A DNA stretch of 64,000 nucleotides from Streptomyces sp. GESEQ-4 (GCF_017948455.1 NZ_JAFFSU010000008.1:186001-250000), one strand, 5' to 3'; positions 14,854-24,121 are shown, numbered from the stretch's first letter. A program made the numbers and translations. Notes: a model not told the origin generated them from the letters alone.

Positions 14854-17037
14854 CCGGATGTCCCGGTACGAGACCACATCCGTCGTGCCGTGCACCTGGA
14901 GCCCGACGTAGCCGGAGGCGAACCTGCGCCCGTCCGTGCCCGGGTCGTCCGAGCGGGGCGGGGTGAAGTCCTGGCCGCCGATGTTGTCGAACTCGTTGAT
15001 CAGCACGCCGTTGCGGTAGACCGAGTAGTGCTGGTCGACCACGCGGATCTCGTAGTCGTTCCACGTGCCCTTCTGGGTGACGCCCGCACCGGCGAGCCCC
15101 ACCCGGTCGAAGCCGTAGACCGACCCGGTCTTGTACATGTCCCCACTGGGACTGTCGAAGACCTGCACCTCGTGCCCGAACTTGATCGCGGCCCACTCCG
15201 GCCGTGGCTCCTCCGGATGGTCATGGATGTACGGGAACCGCACGAACACACCGGAGTTGGCGTTGCCCGTGCCGGGCGCGTCGTCCCGCCACTGGAGCCG
15301 GAGCGAGAAGTCGCCGTACTTGCGCTCCGGGAACCACAGCATGCCCAGGCCCGCCTTCGTGGTGCCGCTGGTCATCGATCCGTCGGGGTTGAGCCCGAAC
15401 GAACCGCCGCCCACCTGCGCCCACTTGGCGAAGGAGCCTGCCGTGCCGTCGAAGATCGTGCGGTAGCCCTCGGTCTGACCGGGCTTGCCGATCCCGGACT
15501 CACGCGCGGCCTTCAGGATCCTGTTGTGCTCCCGCTGATCGACGACGCCTGCGTCGAGGAGCGTGGTCAGGACCGTCCGTACGTGCTTCAGGAACAGCGC
15601 GTGGGACGTCCACTCCTTCTCGTCCTCGATCAACTCGTTGATGCGGCACCGGTTGTTGGTGACGCGGTTCGGTACACCCGAGTCGACCGTGCCGACGAGG
15701 ACCGTCAACCGCTCGTCGTACTCGGGGCAGTTGGGCGCGGGGACTCCTCCGCCGGCCGCCACCGTGAAGCTCACCGTCCGTGGCTCGGAGGTGTTGCCCG
15801 CCTTGTCGCTCGCCCGGTAGGCCACGGTGTGCGGACCCACGCGGTCGACGATCACGGGTGCGGTGTAGGCCAGGTAGGGGCCGCCGTCGAGCGAGTACTC
15901 GATGCTCACGACCTCGCCGCCGTGGTCGGTCGCGCTGACGGTGACCTTGGCGTTGTTCACATACGCCCCGGCGGAGTTCCGCGTGCCGTCGACGCTCACG
16001 CCGGTGACGGGCGGGGTGGTGTCCTGCGGGGGCGCCGAGACGACCGTGAACTGCACGCTCTTCTCGGCGGCCGCGTTGCCCGCCTTGTCGGTGGCGCGGT
16101 AGCGCACGGTGTGCGTGCCGACCGCGTGCACCATCACGGGGGCGGTGTACGGCTGCCAGGCGCCGTCGCCGACCGCGTACTCGATGGTGTTGACCCCGGA
16201 ACCGGTGTCGGAAGCGGACACGGTGACGGTCGCCATGTCGATATAGGCACCGTCCGCGTTCTGCTCGCCGGTCACCGTCGCCGAGGTCTCCGGCGGTGTC
16301 TTGTCGTCCGTCGGTGGCGCCACGACGGTGAACTGCACGCTCTTCTCGGCCGCCACGTTCCCCGCCTTGTCCAGGGCGCGATAGCGGACCTTGTGGCTGC
16401 CGACCTGGTCGACGACGACCGGGGTGGTGTACGGCTGCCAGGCGCCCGTGTCACCGATCGCGTACTCGACGCGGTCCACGCCGGAGCCGCCGTCCTCGTC
16501 GGTGGCGTTGACCGCCACGCTCGCCGAACCGACGTACTGGCCCTGCGAGTTCTGCGTCCCGGTCACCTGGGCCGAGGTCTGCGGCGGGGTGGTGTCCTCG
16601 CCGGTGCCCTCGGTCACCACGAGGATGCCCTGCATCTGGCCGTGTCCCGGGATCGTGCAGTAGTAGCGGTAGCGGCCAGGGGTGAGCGTGACTTCGGCGG
16701 TGTGCTTGCCGCCCTGGTCGTCGTTCGGGTTGGCGAGGATGTTCAGCGGGACGTCGTTGTTGTACTCCGGGTCGGAGACGTCGAACGTCAGAGTGTGCGG
16801 CATGCCGGTCGTGTTGCCGGTCGCCACGCTGTTCTCGAAGACGATCGTCGTCGTGCCCGCCTCGGCTGTCGCCGGGGCGGACGTGTACTTGTCGATGTCG
16901 TTGCCCGCGGTCCAGGTGAGGGTCTGGGCGGCGGCCGCCTGAGGCTCCGATTGCCCTGCGGCGGGCAGGCTCTGCAGCCCCAGGATCACCAGGAGCGCGG
17001 CCAACAAGGCCGTCAGGATTCTTCGTCGGTGTCTCAC
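14839..17037 (-). CDS. Secreted cupredoxin / Ig-like repeat / DUF1080 fusion protein
   Basis: The protein is 732 aa from GTG 17037, with a basic, hydrophobic signal peptide (VRHRRRILTALLAALLVILG). Residues about 40-165 look like a plastocyanin-type cupredoxin: a His in GMPHTLTF, and Cys, His and Met in YYCTIPGHGQM. Three tandem beta-domains of about 90 aa follow, each with IEYAVGDGAWQPYT-like and RYRATDKAGN segments. The C-terminal 200 residues form a DUF1080 / 3-keto-disaccharide hydrolase domain (SGVFVRFP, KFGHEVQVFD, NDYEIRV). The start overlaps the upstream gene's stop (GTGA), so it is probably co-translated with the ThuA/dehydrogenase protein. Oxidative attack on extracellular carbohydrate is plausible. 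Confidence 0.85.
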   Translation of the reverse strand: MRHRRRILTALLAALLVILGLQSLPAAGQSEPQAAAAQTLTWTAGNDIDKYTSAPATAEAGTTTIVFENSVATGNTTGMPHTLTFDVSDPEYNNDVPLNILANPNDDQGGKHTAEVTLTPGRYRYYCTIPGHGQMQGILVVTEGTGEDTTPPQTSAQVTGTQNSQGQYVGSASVAVNATDEDGGSGVDRVEYAIGDTGAWQPYTTPVVVDQVGSHKVRYRALDKAGNVAAEKSVQFTVVAPPTDDKTPPETSATVTGEQNADGAYIDMATVTVSASDTGSGVNTIEYAVGDGAWQPYTAPVMVHAVGTHTVRYRATDKAGNAAAEKSVQFTVVSAPPQDTTPPVTGVSVDGTRNSAGAYVNNAKVTVSATDHGGEVVSIEYSLDGGPYLAYTAPVIVDRVGPHTVAYRASDKAGNTSEPRTVSFTVAAGGGVPAPNCPEYDERLTVLVGTVDSGVPNRVTNNRCRINELIEDEKEWTSHALFLKHVRTVLTTLLDAGVVDQREHNRILKAARESGIGKPGQTEGYRTIFDGTAGSFAKWAQVGGGSFGLNPDGSMTSGTTKAGLGMLWFPERKYGDFSLRLQWRDDAPGTGNANSGVFVRFPYIHDHPEEPRPEWAAIKFGHEVQVFDSPSGDMYKTGSVYGFDRVGLAGAGVTQKGTWNDYEIRVVDQHYSVYRNGVLINEFDNIGGQDFTPPRSDDPGTDGRRFASGYVGLQVHGTTDVVSYRDIRIKEL

Positions 17038-19514
17038 TGCGCTCCCTTCGCCAACTGGCCGGCGGCCGGGGTCGGCCCGCCGCCCGTGTACGTGACCCGC
17101 CACAGCGCCGACTTGGCGTCCGAGGTGAAGAAGCCGCGGCCGTAGTCGAGGGCGTACATGGCTCCGTCCGGACCGAACTTCCAGTCCATGAGGTTCTTGA
17201 TGCCGTCGTTGCCGATCGGCACGATCTTCTTCAGTGACTCCGAGTGGATCGGCAGACCGCCGTCACCGTGGGTCTTCGGGTCGGTGATGACGGCGTTGCG
17301 CGGCTGGTCGGCGTCGTAGAAGTCGCCGACGAACCACTTGCCGTCCCAGTAGGAGGGCCATTTCGTCGCGCTCGCGCTCTGGGCGTCGTACCGGTAGACC
17401 GGCCCGTTCATCGCGGCCTGCCCGCCGCCCTTGAGCCACGGCAGCAGGTACTTGGCCTCCTCCTGCTTGTACGAGGGGATGCCGTTCGCGTCGCGCGGGA
17501 AGTCCGGGGCGCCGCCCTGGGGCGAGTACCAGATGTTGTTGCCGGTGACCGGCGGCAGGTTGACCAGGCCGTCGTTGTTCGGCGACTCGTTCTTCGGCTT
17601 GTCGCAGTCGTACCAGCCCAGCGGTTGCGACGGGTCGGGCAGATTGCGGTCGCGGTAGGGCTGCTTGTTGCCCATGCAGTACGGCCAGCCCCGGTTGCTC
17701 GCCTTGGTGATGACGGCGAACGTGTCGTACTTCGCCGGGCCCCAGGTCGTGGAGGGCGCCGAAGCGTCCGGGCCGACCCAGCCCGCGTAGAGGATGTCGG
17801 TCTTCTGGTCGACGAAGATGCGGGCCGGGTTCCTGACCCCCATCACATAGATCTCGCCGCGCGTCTTCCCGCCGCCCTCGTCGGTCTCCTTGCCGGTGAA
17901 CAGGTTGCCCTCGGGGAGCGTGTACGTCCCGTCGGGCTCCGGGTGGATGCGCAGGATTTTGCCGTTGAGGTTGTTGGTGTTGCCGGCGGTGCGGCGCGCG
18001 TCGGCGAAGGAGACGCCCTTGTAGTTGGGCTGCGGGTTGTTGCCCGAGTAACCGCCGCTGAAGCCGCTGGAGTTGTTGTCGCCCGTCGCGACGTACAGGT
18101 TGCCCTTCGAGTCCCAGGACATCCCGCCGCCCGAGTGACAGCAACTGTGGATCTGCACCGGCCACTTGAGCAGCACCTTCTCACTGCTCAGGTCCAGCTT
18201 GTTGGTGGCGAGGTCGAGCGTGAAGCGGGAGACGTACCGCTCGGCCATCCGCGTGTCGCGGTTGATCTGCGAGTGCGGCGTGTAGTGCAGATACACCCAG
18301 CCGTTCTGCTCGAAGCGCGGGTCCAGCTCGATCCCGAGCAGCCCCTCCTCGACCTTGGTCAGCTCGTCGCCGCCGCCCTTGTTGCCGAAGACGCTGAGCG
18401 CGCCCGCCAGGGTGACCTTCTTGGTCTTCGGGTCGTAGACGTGGATCTCGCCCTTGCCCTTGCCGATGTCCGGGTTGTTCCAGTCGGTGATCACCGGCTG
18501 GGAGGAGTCGGCGCCGCCCCGGCCGATGTAGAGCACGCGTCCGTCGGGCGCGGTGACCAGGCCGTGCGGCTCGCCGATCTGGTCGTTCTGACCGGGCTGG
18601 TTGGGCTGGGTCAGGCGCTCCGCCTTGTAGTTGGCGTTGATCGTCGCCTTGCAGTCGGCCTGCGCGAGGCGGGTGGTCCACAGCAGCGCGCCGCGCAGAT
18701 GGGCGCGGAAGTCCGTCTCGTCGTACGACGACACCGTGCCGCCCATGCCGGTGTAGAAGGAGCGTCCGCCGTCGTAGTCACGGCACCAACTCACCGGGTG
18801 GTCCCAGCCGTTGGCGGTGGATCCCGGCTGGTACGTCGACTCGCGCACCCGCGCGACCGTGTGCACCTCGCCGGACGGGTTCTTCACCCAGTTGAACCAC
18901 TGGTCCGGCCGCTTCCACTGAACCGGCAGATCCTTGGTGGCCGGGTGCTGCCGGTCGCCGACCTCAACCGTCGCCCGCTGTACGGCCGTTGGGCTGGAGG
19001 CCGCCGGGCGGGCGCCCACCAGACCCGTGAACCAGTCCGAGTACGGCTCCGCACGTGCCGCGTCATGGACGCCGACGAAACCGCCGCCCGCCTCCATGTA
19101 GGCCTCCAGGCCCGCCTCCTGCTCCGGGTCGAGGACATCGCCGCCACCGGTCAGGAACACGATCGCGTTGAAACGGCCCAGCCGGGTCTCGTCGGTGAAG
19201 ACCGAGGCGTCGTCCGAGGCCACCACCTTGAAGCGCTGGTTCTCCGGTCCGGACAGGCCGATCTTCTCGATGGCCTCGATCCCGGCGTTCACGACCGGCG
19301 ACTCCTCCCCGGCCGCCGCGGAGCCGTAGAAGACCAGCACCCGTGCATTCGCGCCGCCCGGCGGCGACTTGATGGACATCGTTGTCAAGGGTGATCCCGG
19401 GTCGGGACGCGCGTTCGCGGCGGGACCCGACATGAGTCCGGCGGCGACGACGCCGGCGGTCACAGTGGCCGCCCAGACCCGTCTTCTTCTTGTGCTCAAC
19501 CCTCGTAAGTGCAT
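17034..19514 (-). CDS. Secreted ThuA domain - PQQ-type sugar dehydrogenase fusion
   Basis: The protein is 826 aa. ATG 19514 has a strong GAGGAGG site. An arginine-rich signal peptide (STRRRRVWAATVTAGVVAAG) precedes two domains. Residues about 55-290 are ThuA-like, a glutamine-amidotransferase-type fold implicated in keto-sugar metabolism (VFLTGGGDVLD, GGGFVGVHDAA). Residues about 310-820 form a glucose/sorbosone dehydrogenase beta-propeller (GEPHGLVTAPDGR, CCHSGGGMSWDSKGNLYV, ATGDNNSSG). Propellers of this group use PQQ or act as soluble aldose dehydrogenases; cofactor use is not provable here. It is divergent from the laccase gene. Confidence 0.87.
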   Translation of the reverse strand: MHLRGLSTRRRRVWAATVTAGVVAAGLMSGPAANARPDPGSPLTTMSIKSPPGGANARVLVFYGSAAAGEESPVVNAGIEAIEKIGLSGPENQRFKVVASDDASVFTDETRLGRFNAIVFLTGGGDVLDPEQEAGLEAYMEAGGGFVGVHDAARAEPYSDWFTGLVGARPAASSPTAVQRATVEVGDRQHPATKDLPVQWKRPDQWFNWVKNPSGEVHTVARVRESTYQPGSTANGWDHPVSWCRDYDGGRSFYTGMGGTVSSYDETDFRAHLRGALLWTTRLAQADCKATINANYKAERLTQPNQPGQNDQIGEPHGLVTAPDGRVLYIGRGGADSSQPVITDWNNPDIGKGKGEIHVYDPKTKKVTLAGALSVFGNKGGGDELTKVEEGLLGIELDPRFEQNGWVYLHYTPHSQINRDTRMAERYVSRFTLDLATNKLDLSSEKVLLKWPVQIHSCCHSGGGMSWDSKGNLYVATGDNNSSGFSGGYSGNNPQPNYKGVSFADARRTAGNTNNLNGKILRIHPEPDGTYTLPEGNLFTGKETDEGGGKTRGEIYVMGVRNPARIFVDQKTDILYAGWVGPDASAPSTTWGPAKYDTFAVITKASNRGWPYCMGNKQPYRDRNLPDPSQPLGWYDCDKPKNESPNNDGLVNLPPVTGNNIWYSPQGGAPDFPRDANGIPSYKQEEAKYLLPWLKGGGQAAMNGPVYRYDAQSASATKWPSYWDGKWFVGDFYDADQPRNAVITDPKTHGDGGLPIHSESLKKIVPIGNDGIKNLMDWKFGPDGAMYALDYGRGFFTSDAKSALWRVTYTGGGPTPAAGQLAKGAQ

Positions 19515-19703
19515 GGGCACCTCCTCGGTCACAGCGACAACGCCAAGGAAGCTAGACCTCTTTGCCCGACCCGCCAATACCTATGACCGCAATGACACGA
19601 ACTTTGTCCAGGGTGTGGATAAACGAGAGTGCGGCCGGTACCGTCTCACAAGTTCATCACAGGTGCGCCTCCGCAAGTTCCGTATCAGGGTGGGGAGTTC
19701 CGC

Positions 19704-20699
19704 ATGGACCGACGCGGGTTCAACAGACGTCTGCTGCTGGGCGGCGCGGCCGTCGCGACATCGTTGTCCGTGGCCTCCGAGGCCGCCAGTGTCGACACCT
19801 CGGCGAAGAGCGCCGCGGCGGGGACGGCTCCGGCCGGCGGCGCGGTCAAGCACATCAAGCTGTACGCCGAGAAGTTCGCCGACGGACAGCTGGGCTACGG
19901 CTTCGAGAAGGGGAAGGCGACGATCCCCGGGCCACTGATCGAACTCAACGAGGGCGACACCCTGCACATCGAGTTCGAGAACACCACCGACGTACGGGCG
20001 AGCCTGCATGTCCACGGCCTGGACTACGAAATCACCAGCGACGGCACCAAGTTGAACAAGAGCGACGTCGAGCCGGGCGGCACCCGCACCTACACCTGGC
20101 GCACCCACAAGCCCGGCCGCCGCAAGGACGGCACCTGGCGGGCGGGCAGCGCGGGCTACTGGCACTACCACGACCACGTCGTCGGCACCGAGCACGGCAC
20201 CGGCGGCATCCGCAAGGGCCTCTACGGTCCGGTGATCGTGCGCCGGCAGGGCGACGTCCTGCCCGACGCGACCCACACGGTCGTCTTCAACGACATGCTG
20301 ATCAACAACAAACCGGCGCACTCGGGGCCCGACTTCGAGGCCACGGTGGGCGATCGGGTCGAGTTCGTGGTGATCACGCACGGCGAGTACTACCACACCT
20401 TCCATATGCACGGTCACCGCTGGGCGGACAACCGCACCGGCATGCTCACCGGCCCCGAGGACCCGAGCCAGGTCATCGACAACAAGATCACCGGCCCGGC
20501 GGACTCCTTCGGCTTCCAGGTGATCGCGGGGGAGGGGGTCGGGGCGGGCGCGTGGATGTACCACTGCCATGTCCAGAGCCACTCCGACATGGGGATGGTG
20601 GGGCTGTTCCTGGTGAAGAAGACGGACGGGACGATTCCGGGGTACGAGCCGCACGAGCATGGTCATGAGACGGCCGCGGGGTCCGCGCACGAGCACTGA
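19704..20699 (+). CDS. Two-domain small laccase (multicopper oxidase)
   Basis: The protein is 331 aa and starts MDRRGFNRRLLLGG, a twin-arginine signal, so it is exported folded. Copper ligands are clear: HVHG, WHYHDH, HTFHMHGH and HCHVQSHSDMGM, giving the type 1 site and trinuclear cluster of a two-domain laccase that assembles as a trimer. It matches the Streptomyces SLAC/EpoA group, which oxidises phenols with O2 and is copper-dependent. ATG 19704 follows GGGGAG. The C-terminus is His- and Glu-rich. The intergenic region to 19514 (189 nt) has no other gene. Confidence 0.95.
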   Translation: MDRRGFNRRLLLGGAAVATSLSVASEAASVDTSAKSAAAGTAPAGGAVKHIKLYAEKFADGQLGYGFEKGKATIPGPLIELNEGDTLHIEFENTTDVRASLHVHGLDYEITSDGTKLNKSDVEPGGTRTYTWRTHKPGRRKDGTWRAGSAGYWHYHDHVVGTEHGTGGIRKGLYGPVIVRRQGDVLPDATHTVVFNDMLINNKPAHSGPDFEATVGDRVEFVVITHGEYYHTFHMHGHRWADNRTGMLTGPEDPSQVIDNKITGPADSFGFQVIAGEGVGAGAWMYHCHVQSHSDMGMVGLFLVKKTDGTIPGYEPHEHGHETAAGSAHEH

Positions 20700-20709
20700 C
20701 GGGTGCGCG

Positions 20710-20721
20710 GAGAGCGCTCTC
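20710..20721. promoter_or_regulatory. LacI-type operator, perfect palindrome
   Basis: GAGAGCGCTCTC is a perfect 12-bp palindrome with the central CG typical of LacI-family sites in actinobacteria. It lies 55 nt upstream of the LacI gene start and upstream of a possible -10 box TATCCT (20743-20748), at about the position of the -35 element. Autorepression of the downstream gene is the simplest reading. Confidence 0.75.
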
Positions 20722-20776
20722 ACCGCGGCACGTGGCGCGGGCTATCCTGATCGGCACCCGCCGAGGAGGAGCCCAC

Positions 20777-21781
20777 GTGACCGAAACCGCCCCGCGTCCC
20801 ACCCTGGAGGCCGTGGCCGCCCGGGCCGGGGTGTCACGGGCCACCGCGTCCCGGGTGGTCAACGGCGGGGACGGAGTGCGGGAACCTCTGGTGGAGCGGG
20901 TGCGGCGGGCCGTGGAGGAACTGGGATACGTCCCCAATCAGGCCGCCCGCAGTCTGGTCACCCGGCGGCACGACGCCGTCGCCGTCGTCGTCGCCGAACC
21001 GGAGACGCGGGTCTTCGCCGATCCCTTCTTCGCGCTGCAACTCCGGGGAATCAGCAAGGAGCTGACGGCCCACGACAACCAGCTCGTCCTGCTGCTGACC
21101 GAGGGCCGCGACGACCACGCGCGCGTGGGGCGCTATCTCGCCGGGGGCCATGTCGACGGTGCCCTCGTCTTCTCCCTGCACCTGGATGATCCACTGCCCG
21201 AGTTGATCCAGCGCGCCGGAATCCCGACCGTGTTCGGCGGCCGGCCCGGCTGGAGCGACGGCACGAGCGGTGTGGTCTACGTCGACAGCGACAACCGCGG
21301 CGGCGCCCGCGAGGCCGTACGCCATCTCGTCGGCCTCGGCCGCACCCGCGTCGCGCACATCACCGGCGCCCTCGACCAGACCTCCGCGGTGGACCGGCTC
21401 GACGGGTTCCGGGACGTCATGGCCGACGTCGATCCGCGGCTCGTCGTGGAGGGCGACTTCACGCCGGCCGGCGGTGAGCGGGCGATGCGGGAACTCCTCG
21501 ACCGGTGCTCCGACGTGGACGCCGTCTTCGCCGCGAACGACCTGACCGCCGCGGGCGCCCTGCGGGTGCTGCGCGAGCACGGGCGGCGGGTGCCGGACGA
21601 CGTCGCCGTGATCGGTTTCGACGACATGCTGCCGGTCGCCGAACAGACCGACCCGCCGCTGACGACGGTCCGTCAGGACATCGAGGAGATGGGGCGGTTG
21701 ATGGCGCGGTTGCTGTTGAAGGGCCCGACGCCGGGCGGTGTGGTGCTGCCCACGACGCTGGTGCGACGGGTCTCGGCGTAA
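20777..21781 (+). CDS. LacI-family transcriptional regulator
   Basis: The protein is 334 aa from GTG 20777 (site GAGGAGG). Residues about 9-30 form the LacI helix-turn-helix (LEAVAARAGVSRATASRVVN), with the hinge RSLVTRR. The periplasmic-binding-like sensor domain follows, with conserved VDSDNRGGAREAVRHL, FAANDLTAAGALRVL and GFDDM near the end. The ligand is probably a sugar but cannot be read. No transporter or glycosidase gene is adjacent, so its regulon, apart from its own promoter, is unclear. It follows the laccase gene by 77 nt. Confidence 0.92.
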   Translation: MTETAPRPTLEAVAARAGVSRATASRVVNGGDGVREPLVERVRRAVEELGYVPNQAARSLVTRRHDAVAVVVAEPETRVFADPFFALQLRGISKELTAHDNQLVLLLTEGRDDHARVGRYLAGGHVDGALVFSLHLDDPLPELIQRAGIPTVFGGRPGWSDGTSGVVYVDSDNRGGAREAVRHLVGLGRTRVAHITGALDQTSAVDRLDGFRDVMADVDPRLVVEGDFTPAGGERAMRELLDRCSDVDAVFAANDLTAAGALRVLREHGRRVPDDVAVIGFDDMLPVAEQTDPPLTTVRQDIEEMGRLMARLLLKGPTPGGVVLPTTLVRRVSA

Positions 21782-21917
21782 CGCCGGCGGACGCACGAGC
21801 CGCCGGGCGGAACGTCCGGACGGGCCGGGACGGACGCGTTCCGACGGCGATTGTCAGTGGGCGGTGCAAGACTCGGCAGAGCAGGTATCCGGACAACGGG
21901 ACCCTTCGGAGGGCACC

Positions 21918-22709
21918 ATGCTCAGCACCCGTTTTGTGAACGGCGCTCCCAACTGGGTCGATGTCGGTACGGCCGACATCGGGGGCGCCACCTCCTTCTA
22001 CGGCGCCCTGTTCGGCTGGGAGTTCCGGTCGGCGGGGCCTCAGGCCGGTGGTTACGGCTTCTTCCAGCTCGGCGACAGGATCGCCGCGGGCGCCATGCAG
22101 ACCACGCCGGAGCAGGGCCCGCCGGCCTGGACGGTGTACTTCCAGAGCCCGGACGCGGACGCCACGGCCAAGGCGGTGGAGCAGGCCGGCGGCAGCGTGC
22201 CCGTGGCGCCGGTGGACGTCATGGGGCAGGGCCGGAGCGCGATCCTCGCCGATGACAAGGGCGTGCCCTTCGGGATCTGGCAGCCCGCCGCCCGGAAGGG
22301 TCTCGACGTGGTGAACGACCCCGGTTCGCTGTGCTGGGTCGAGCTCTACACGCCGGACATCGCCCGGGCCGCCGCCTTCTACGACGCCGTGTTCGGCTGG
22401 GAGACCTCCGCCATGCCCTTCCCCGGCTCCACGTACACCTGCGTCAACCCCGCGGGGACGGATGAGAGCGCCATGTTCGGCGGCCTGGTGCCGCCGGCGG
22501 ACGACCCGACCGAGGCGGAGTCCGGTCCGTACTGGCTGCCGTACTTCGAGGTCGAGGACACCGACGCCGTGGTCGCCAAGGCGCGGGAGCTGGGCGGCGG
22601 GGTGCGGATGCCCGCCACCGACGCGCCGGGCGTCGGCCGGATGGCCAAGCTCGTCGACCCTTACGGCGCGCGCTTCGCGGTGATCAAGAGCGTGCCGCAG
22701 GAGAGCTGA
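21918..22709 (+). CDS. VOC (glyoxalase-fold) family protein with two domains
   Basis: This 263-aa protein contains two vicinal-oxygen-chelate domains in tandem, at about residues 8-125 and 135-260. Each starts with a WVDVGTADIGGATSFYGALF-like or WVELYTPDIARAAAFYDAVF segment and contains FGWE. Related Streptomyces proteins are annotated as hydroxylases or glyoxalase/bleomycin-resistance-like, but no specific reaction can be inferred. ATG 21918 is preceded by GGAGGG. The two domains are clear internal duplicates. Confidence 0.88.
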   Translation: MLSTRFVNGAPNWVDVGTADIGGATSFYGALFGWEFRSAGPQAGGYGFFQLGDRIAAGAMQTTPEQGPPAWTVYFQSPDADATAKAVEQAGGSVPVAPVDVMGQGRSAILADDKGVPFGIWQPAARKGLDVVNDPGSLCWVELYTPDIARAAAFYDAVFGWETSAMPFPGSTYTCVNPAGTDESAMFGGLVPPADDPTEAESGPYWLPYFEVEDTDAVVAKARELGGGVRMPATDAPGVGRMAKLVDPYGARFAVIKSVPQES

Positions 22710-22787
22710 AAACACGCCGGCCGTGCCGCGCGCCGCGTTGATCCGGCGTTGATCGGATGTTTTTCGATGCCCGGCACGCTGCTGGCC

Positions 22788-23033
22788 ATGCACACCGAAA
22801 CCATCACCCCGGCCGACCTCGCCTGGCAGGAGGAGGCCCTGTGCGCCCAGACCGGGGCGGACTTCTTCTTCCCCGAGCCCGGCAGTTCCGTACGGGAGGC
22901 GAAGCGGATCTGCGGTCTGTGCCCGATCCGCTCGGCCTGCCTGGAGTACGCGCTGGACAACGACGAGCGGTTCGGCGTCTGGGGCGGCCTGTCGGAGAAG
23001 GAACGCCTGGAACTCAGGCGTACGTCCCCCTGA
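22788..23033 (+). CDS. WhiB-family iron-sulfur protein
   Basis: This 81-aa protein has the four conserved Cys of the family: one in EALCAQTG and three in RICGLCPIRSACLEY, which bind a 4Fe-4S cluster. GVWGG near residue 66 is the conserved turn that contacts sigma factor region 4. Wbl proteins act with the housekeeping sigma factor in development, redox response or antibiotic resistance. It is not WblC-like (no C-terminal AT-hook). ATG 22788 was chosen because it begins the conserved part; an ATG 39 nt upstream is in frame. Confidence 0.93.
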   Translation: MHTETITPADLAWQEEALCAQTGADFFFPEPGSSVREAKRICGLCPIRSACLEYALDNDERFGVWGGLSEKERLELRRTSP

Positions 23034-23052
23034 ACCGCCCCGCCCGGACGTC

Positions 23053-24027
23053 TCAGCCCGCGGCCCGCGCCGCCATCCGCGCCTTGCGCGCCGCCAGCTT
23101 CTCGTCGAACTTCGACGCCTCCGCGTCCAGCCCGCCCATGTACAGGCCGAGCTCGTCCTGCGCCTTCTGCCCCTCCGGGCCGAGGCCGTCGATCTCCATG
23201 ACCTTCAGGAAGCGCAGCACGGGCTGGAGCACGTCGTCGTGGTGGATGCGCATGTTGTAGATCTCGCCGATCGCCATCTGCGCGGCGGCCCGCTCGAAGC
23301 CGGGCATGCCGTGACCGGGCATGCGGAAGTTCACGATCACGTCGCGCACCGCCATCATGGTCAGGTCGGGCGCGAGCTCGAAGGCCGCCTTCAGCAGGTT
23401 GCGGTAGAAGACCATGTGCAGGTTCTCGTCGGTCGCGATGCGCGCCAGCATGCGGTCGCAGACCGGGTCGCCGGACTGGTGGCCGGTGTTGCGGTGCGAG
23501 ACGCGGGTCGCGAGCTCCTGGAAGGAGACGTAGGCCACCGAGTGCAGCATCGAGTGGCGGTTGTCCGACTCGAAGCCCTCGCTCATGTGGGCCATCCGGA
23601 ACTGCTCCAGCTTGTCCGGGTCCACCGCGCGGGAGGCGAGCAGGTAGTCACGCATCACGATGCCGTGGCGGCCCTCTTCGGCGGTCCAGCGGTGCACCCA
23701 GGTGCCCCAGGCGCCGTCGCGGCCGAAGAGCGAGGCGATCTCGTGGTGGTAGCTGGGGAGGTTGTCCTCGGTGAGCAGGTTGACGACGAGGGCGATCCGG
23801 CCGATCTCGGTGACCTTGGACTGCTCCTTGTCCCAGGCCTCGCCGTCCTCGAAGAAGCCGGGGAAGTTGCGGCCGTCGCTCCACGGCACGTACTCGTGGG
23901 GCATCCAGTCCTTGGTGACCTTCAGATGCCGGTTGAGTTCCTGCTCGACGACTTCCTCCAACGCGTACAGCAGCTTGGCGTCGGTCCAGACGGAAGGGCT
24001 GCCGAGGTGAGGGGAAGTAATCGTCAC
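23053..24027 (-). CDS. Acyl-ACP desaturase (DesA-like, soluble diiron)
   Basis: This 324-aa protein is a soluble fatty-acid desaturase. The paired diiron motifs E-x-x-R-H (AEEGRHG) and D-E-N-L-H (ATDENLHM) are both present, on helices as in plant stearoyl-ACP and mycobacterial DesA enzymes. It introduces a double bond into acyl-ACP, or acts on a related carrier-bound acyl chain, using ferredoxin-delivered electrons. The start is GTG 24027, with GGAG upstream. A striking triple 15-bp repeat 50 nt upstream is a likely operator, so expression is probably repressor-controlled, perhaps in response to membrane lipid state. Confidence 0.93.
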   Translation of the reverse strand: MTITSPHLGSPSVWTDAKLLYALEEVVEQELNRHLKVTKDWMPHEYVPWSDGRNFPGFFEDGEAWDKEQSKVTEIGRIALVVNLLTEDNLPSYHHEIASLFGRDGAWGTWVHRWTAEEGRHGIVMRDYLLASRAVDPDKLEQFRMAHMSEGFESDNRHSMLHSVAYVSFQELATRVSHRNTGHQSGDPVCDRMLARIATDENLHMVFYRNLLKAAFELAPDLTMMAVRDVIVNFRMPGHGMPGFERAAAQMAIGEIYNMRIHHDDVLQPVLRFLKVMEIDGLGPEGQKAQDELGLYMGGLDAEASKFDEKLAARKARMAARAAG

Positions 24028-24076
24028 GGGTACTCCAGGGGACGTCGGGAGGAACCGGCGAGCGGTGCCGGGTAAC

Positions 24077-24121
24077 TTACGGGATCGTAGGCTACGAAAC
24101 CGTAGGTTACGAAGCCGTAGG
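24077..24121. promoter_or_regulatory. Triple 15-bp operator-like repeat upstream of the desaturase gene
   Basis: Three head-to-tail units lie at 24077-24091, 24092-24106 and 24107-24121. Each contains a small dyad: TACG-GGAT-CGTA, CTACG-AAAC-CGTAG and TACG-AAGC-CGTA. The second and third units differ at only two of 15 positions. A possible minus-strand -10 box (TAAGTT, 24074-24079) abuts the array, so bound protein would cover the -35 region. Such arrays suit a TetR-type repressor. Confidence 0.8.

Noticed and set aside
14890..17145. 751-aa plus-strand ORF opposite the cupredoxin/DUF1080 gene
   Set aside because: Antisense shadow; the minus-strand product has a signal peptide and recognisable domains.
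24077..24121. CRISPR-like array
   Set aside because: Three adjacent 15-bp units without spacers; position and internal dyads fit an operator.
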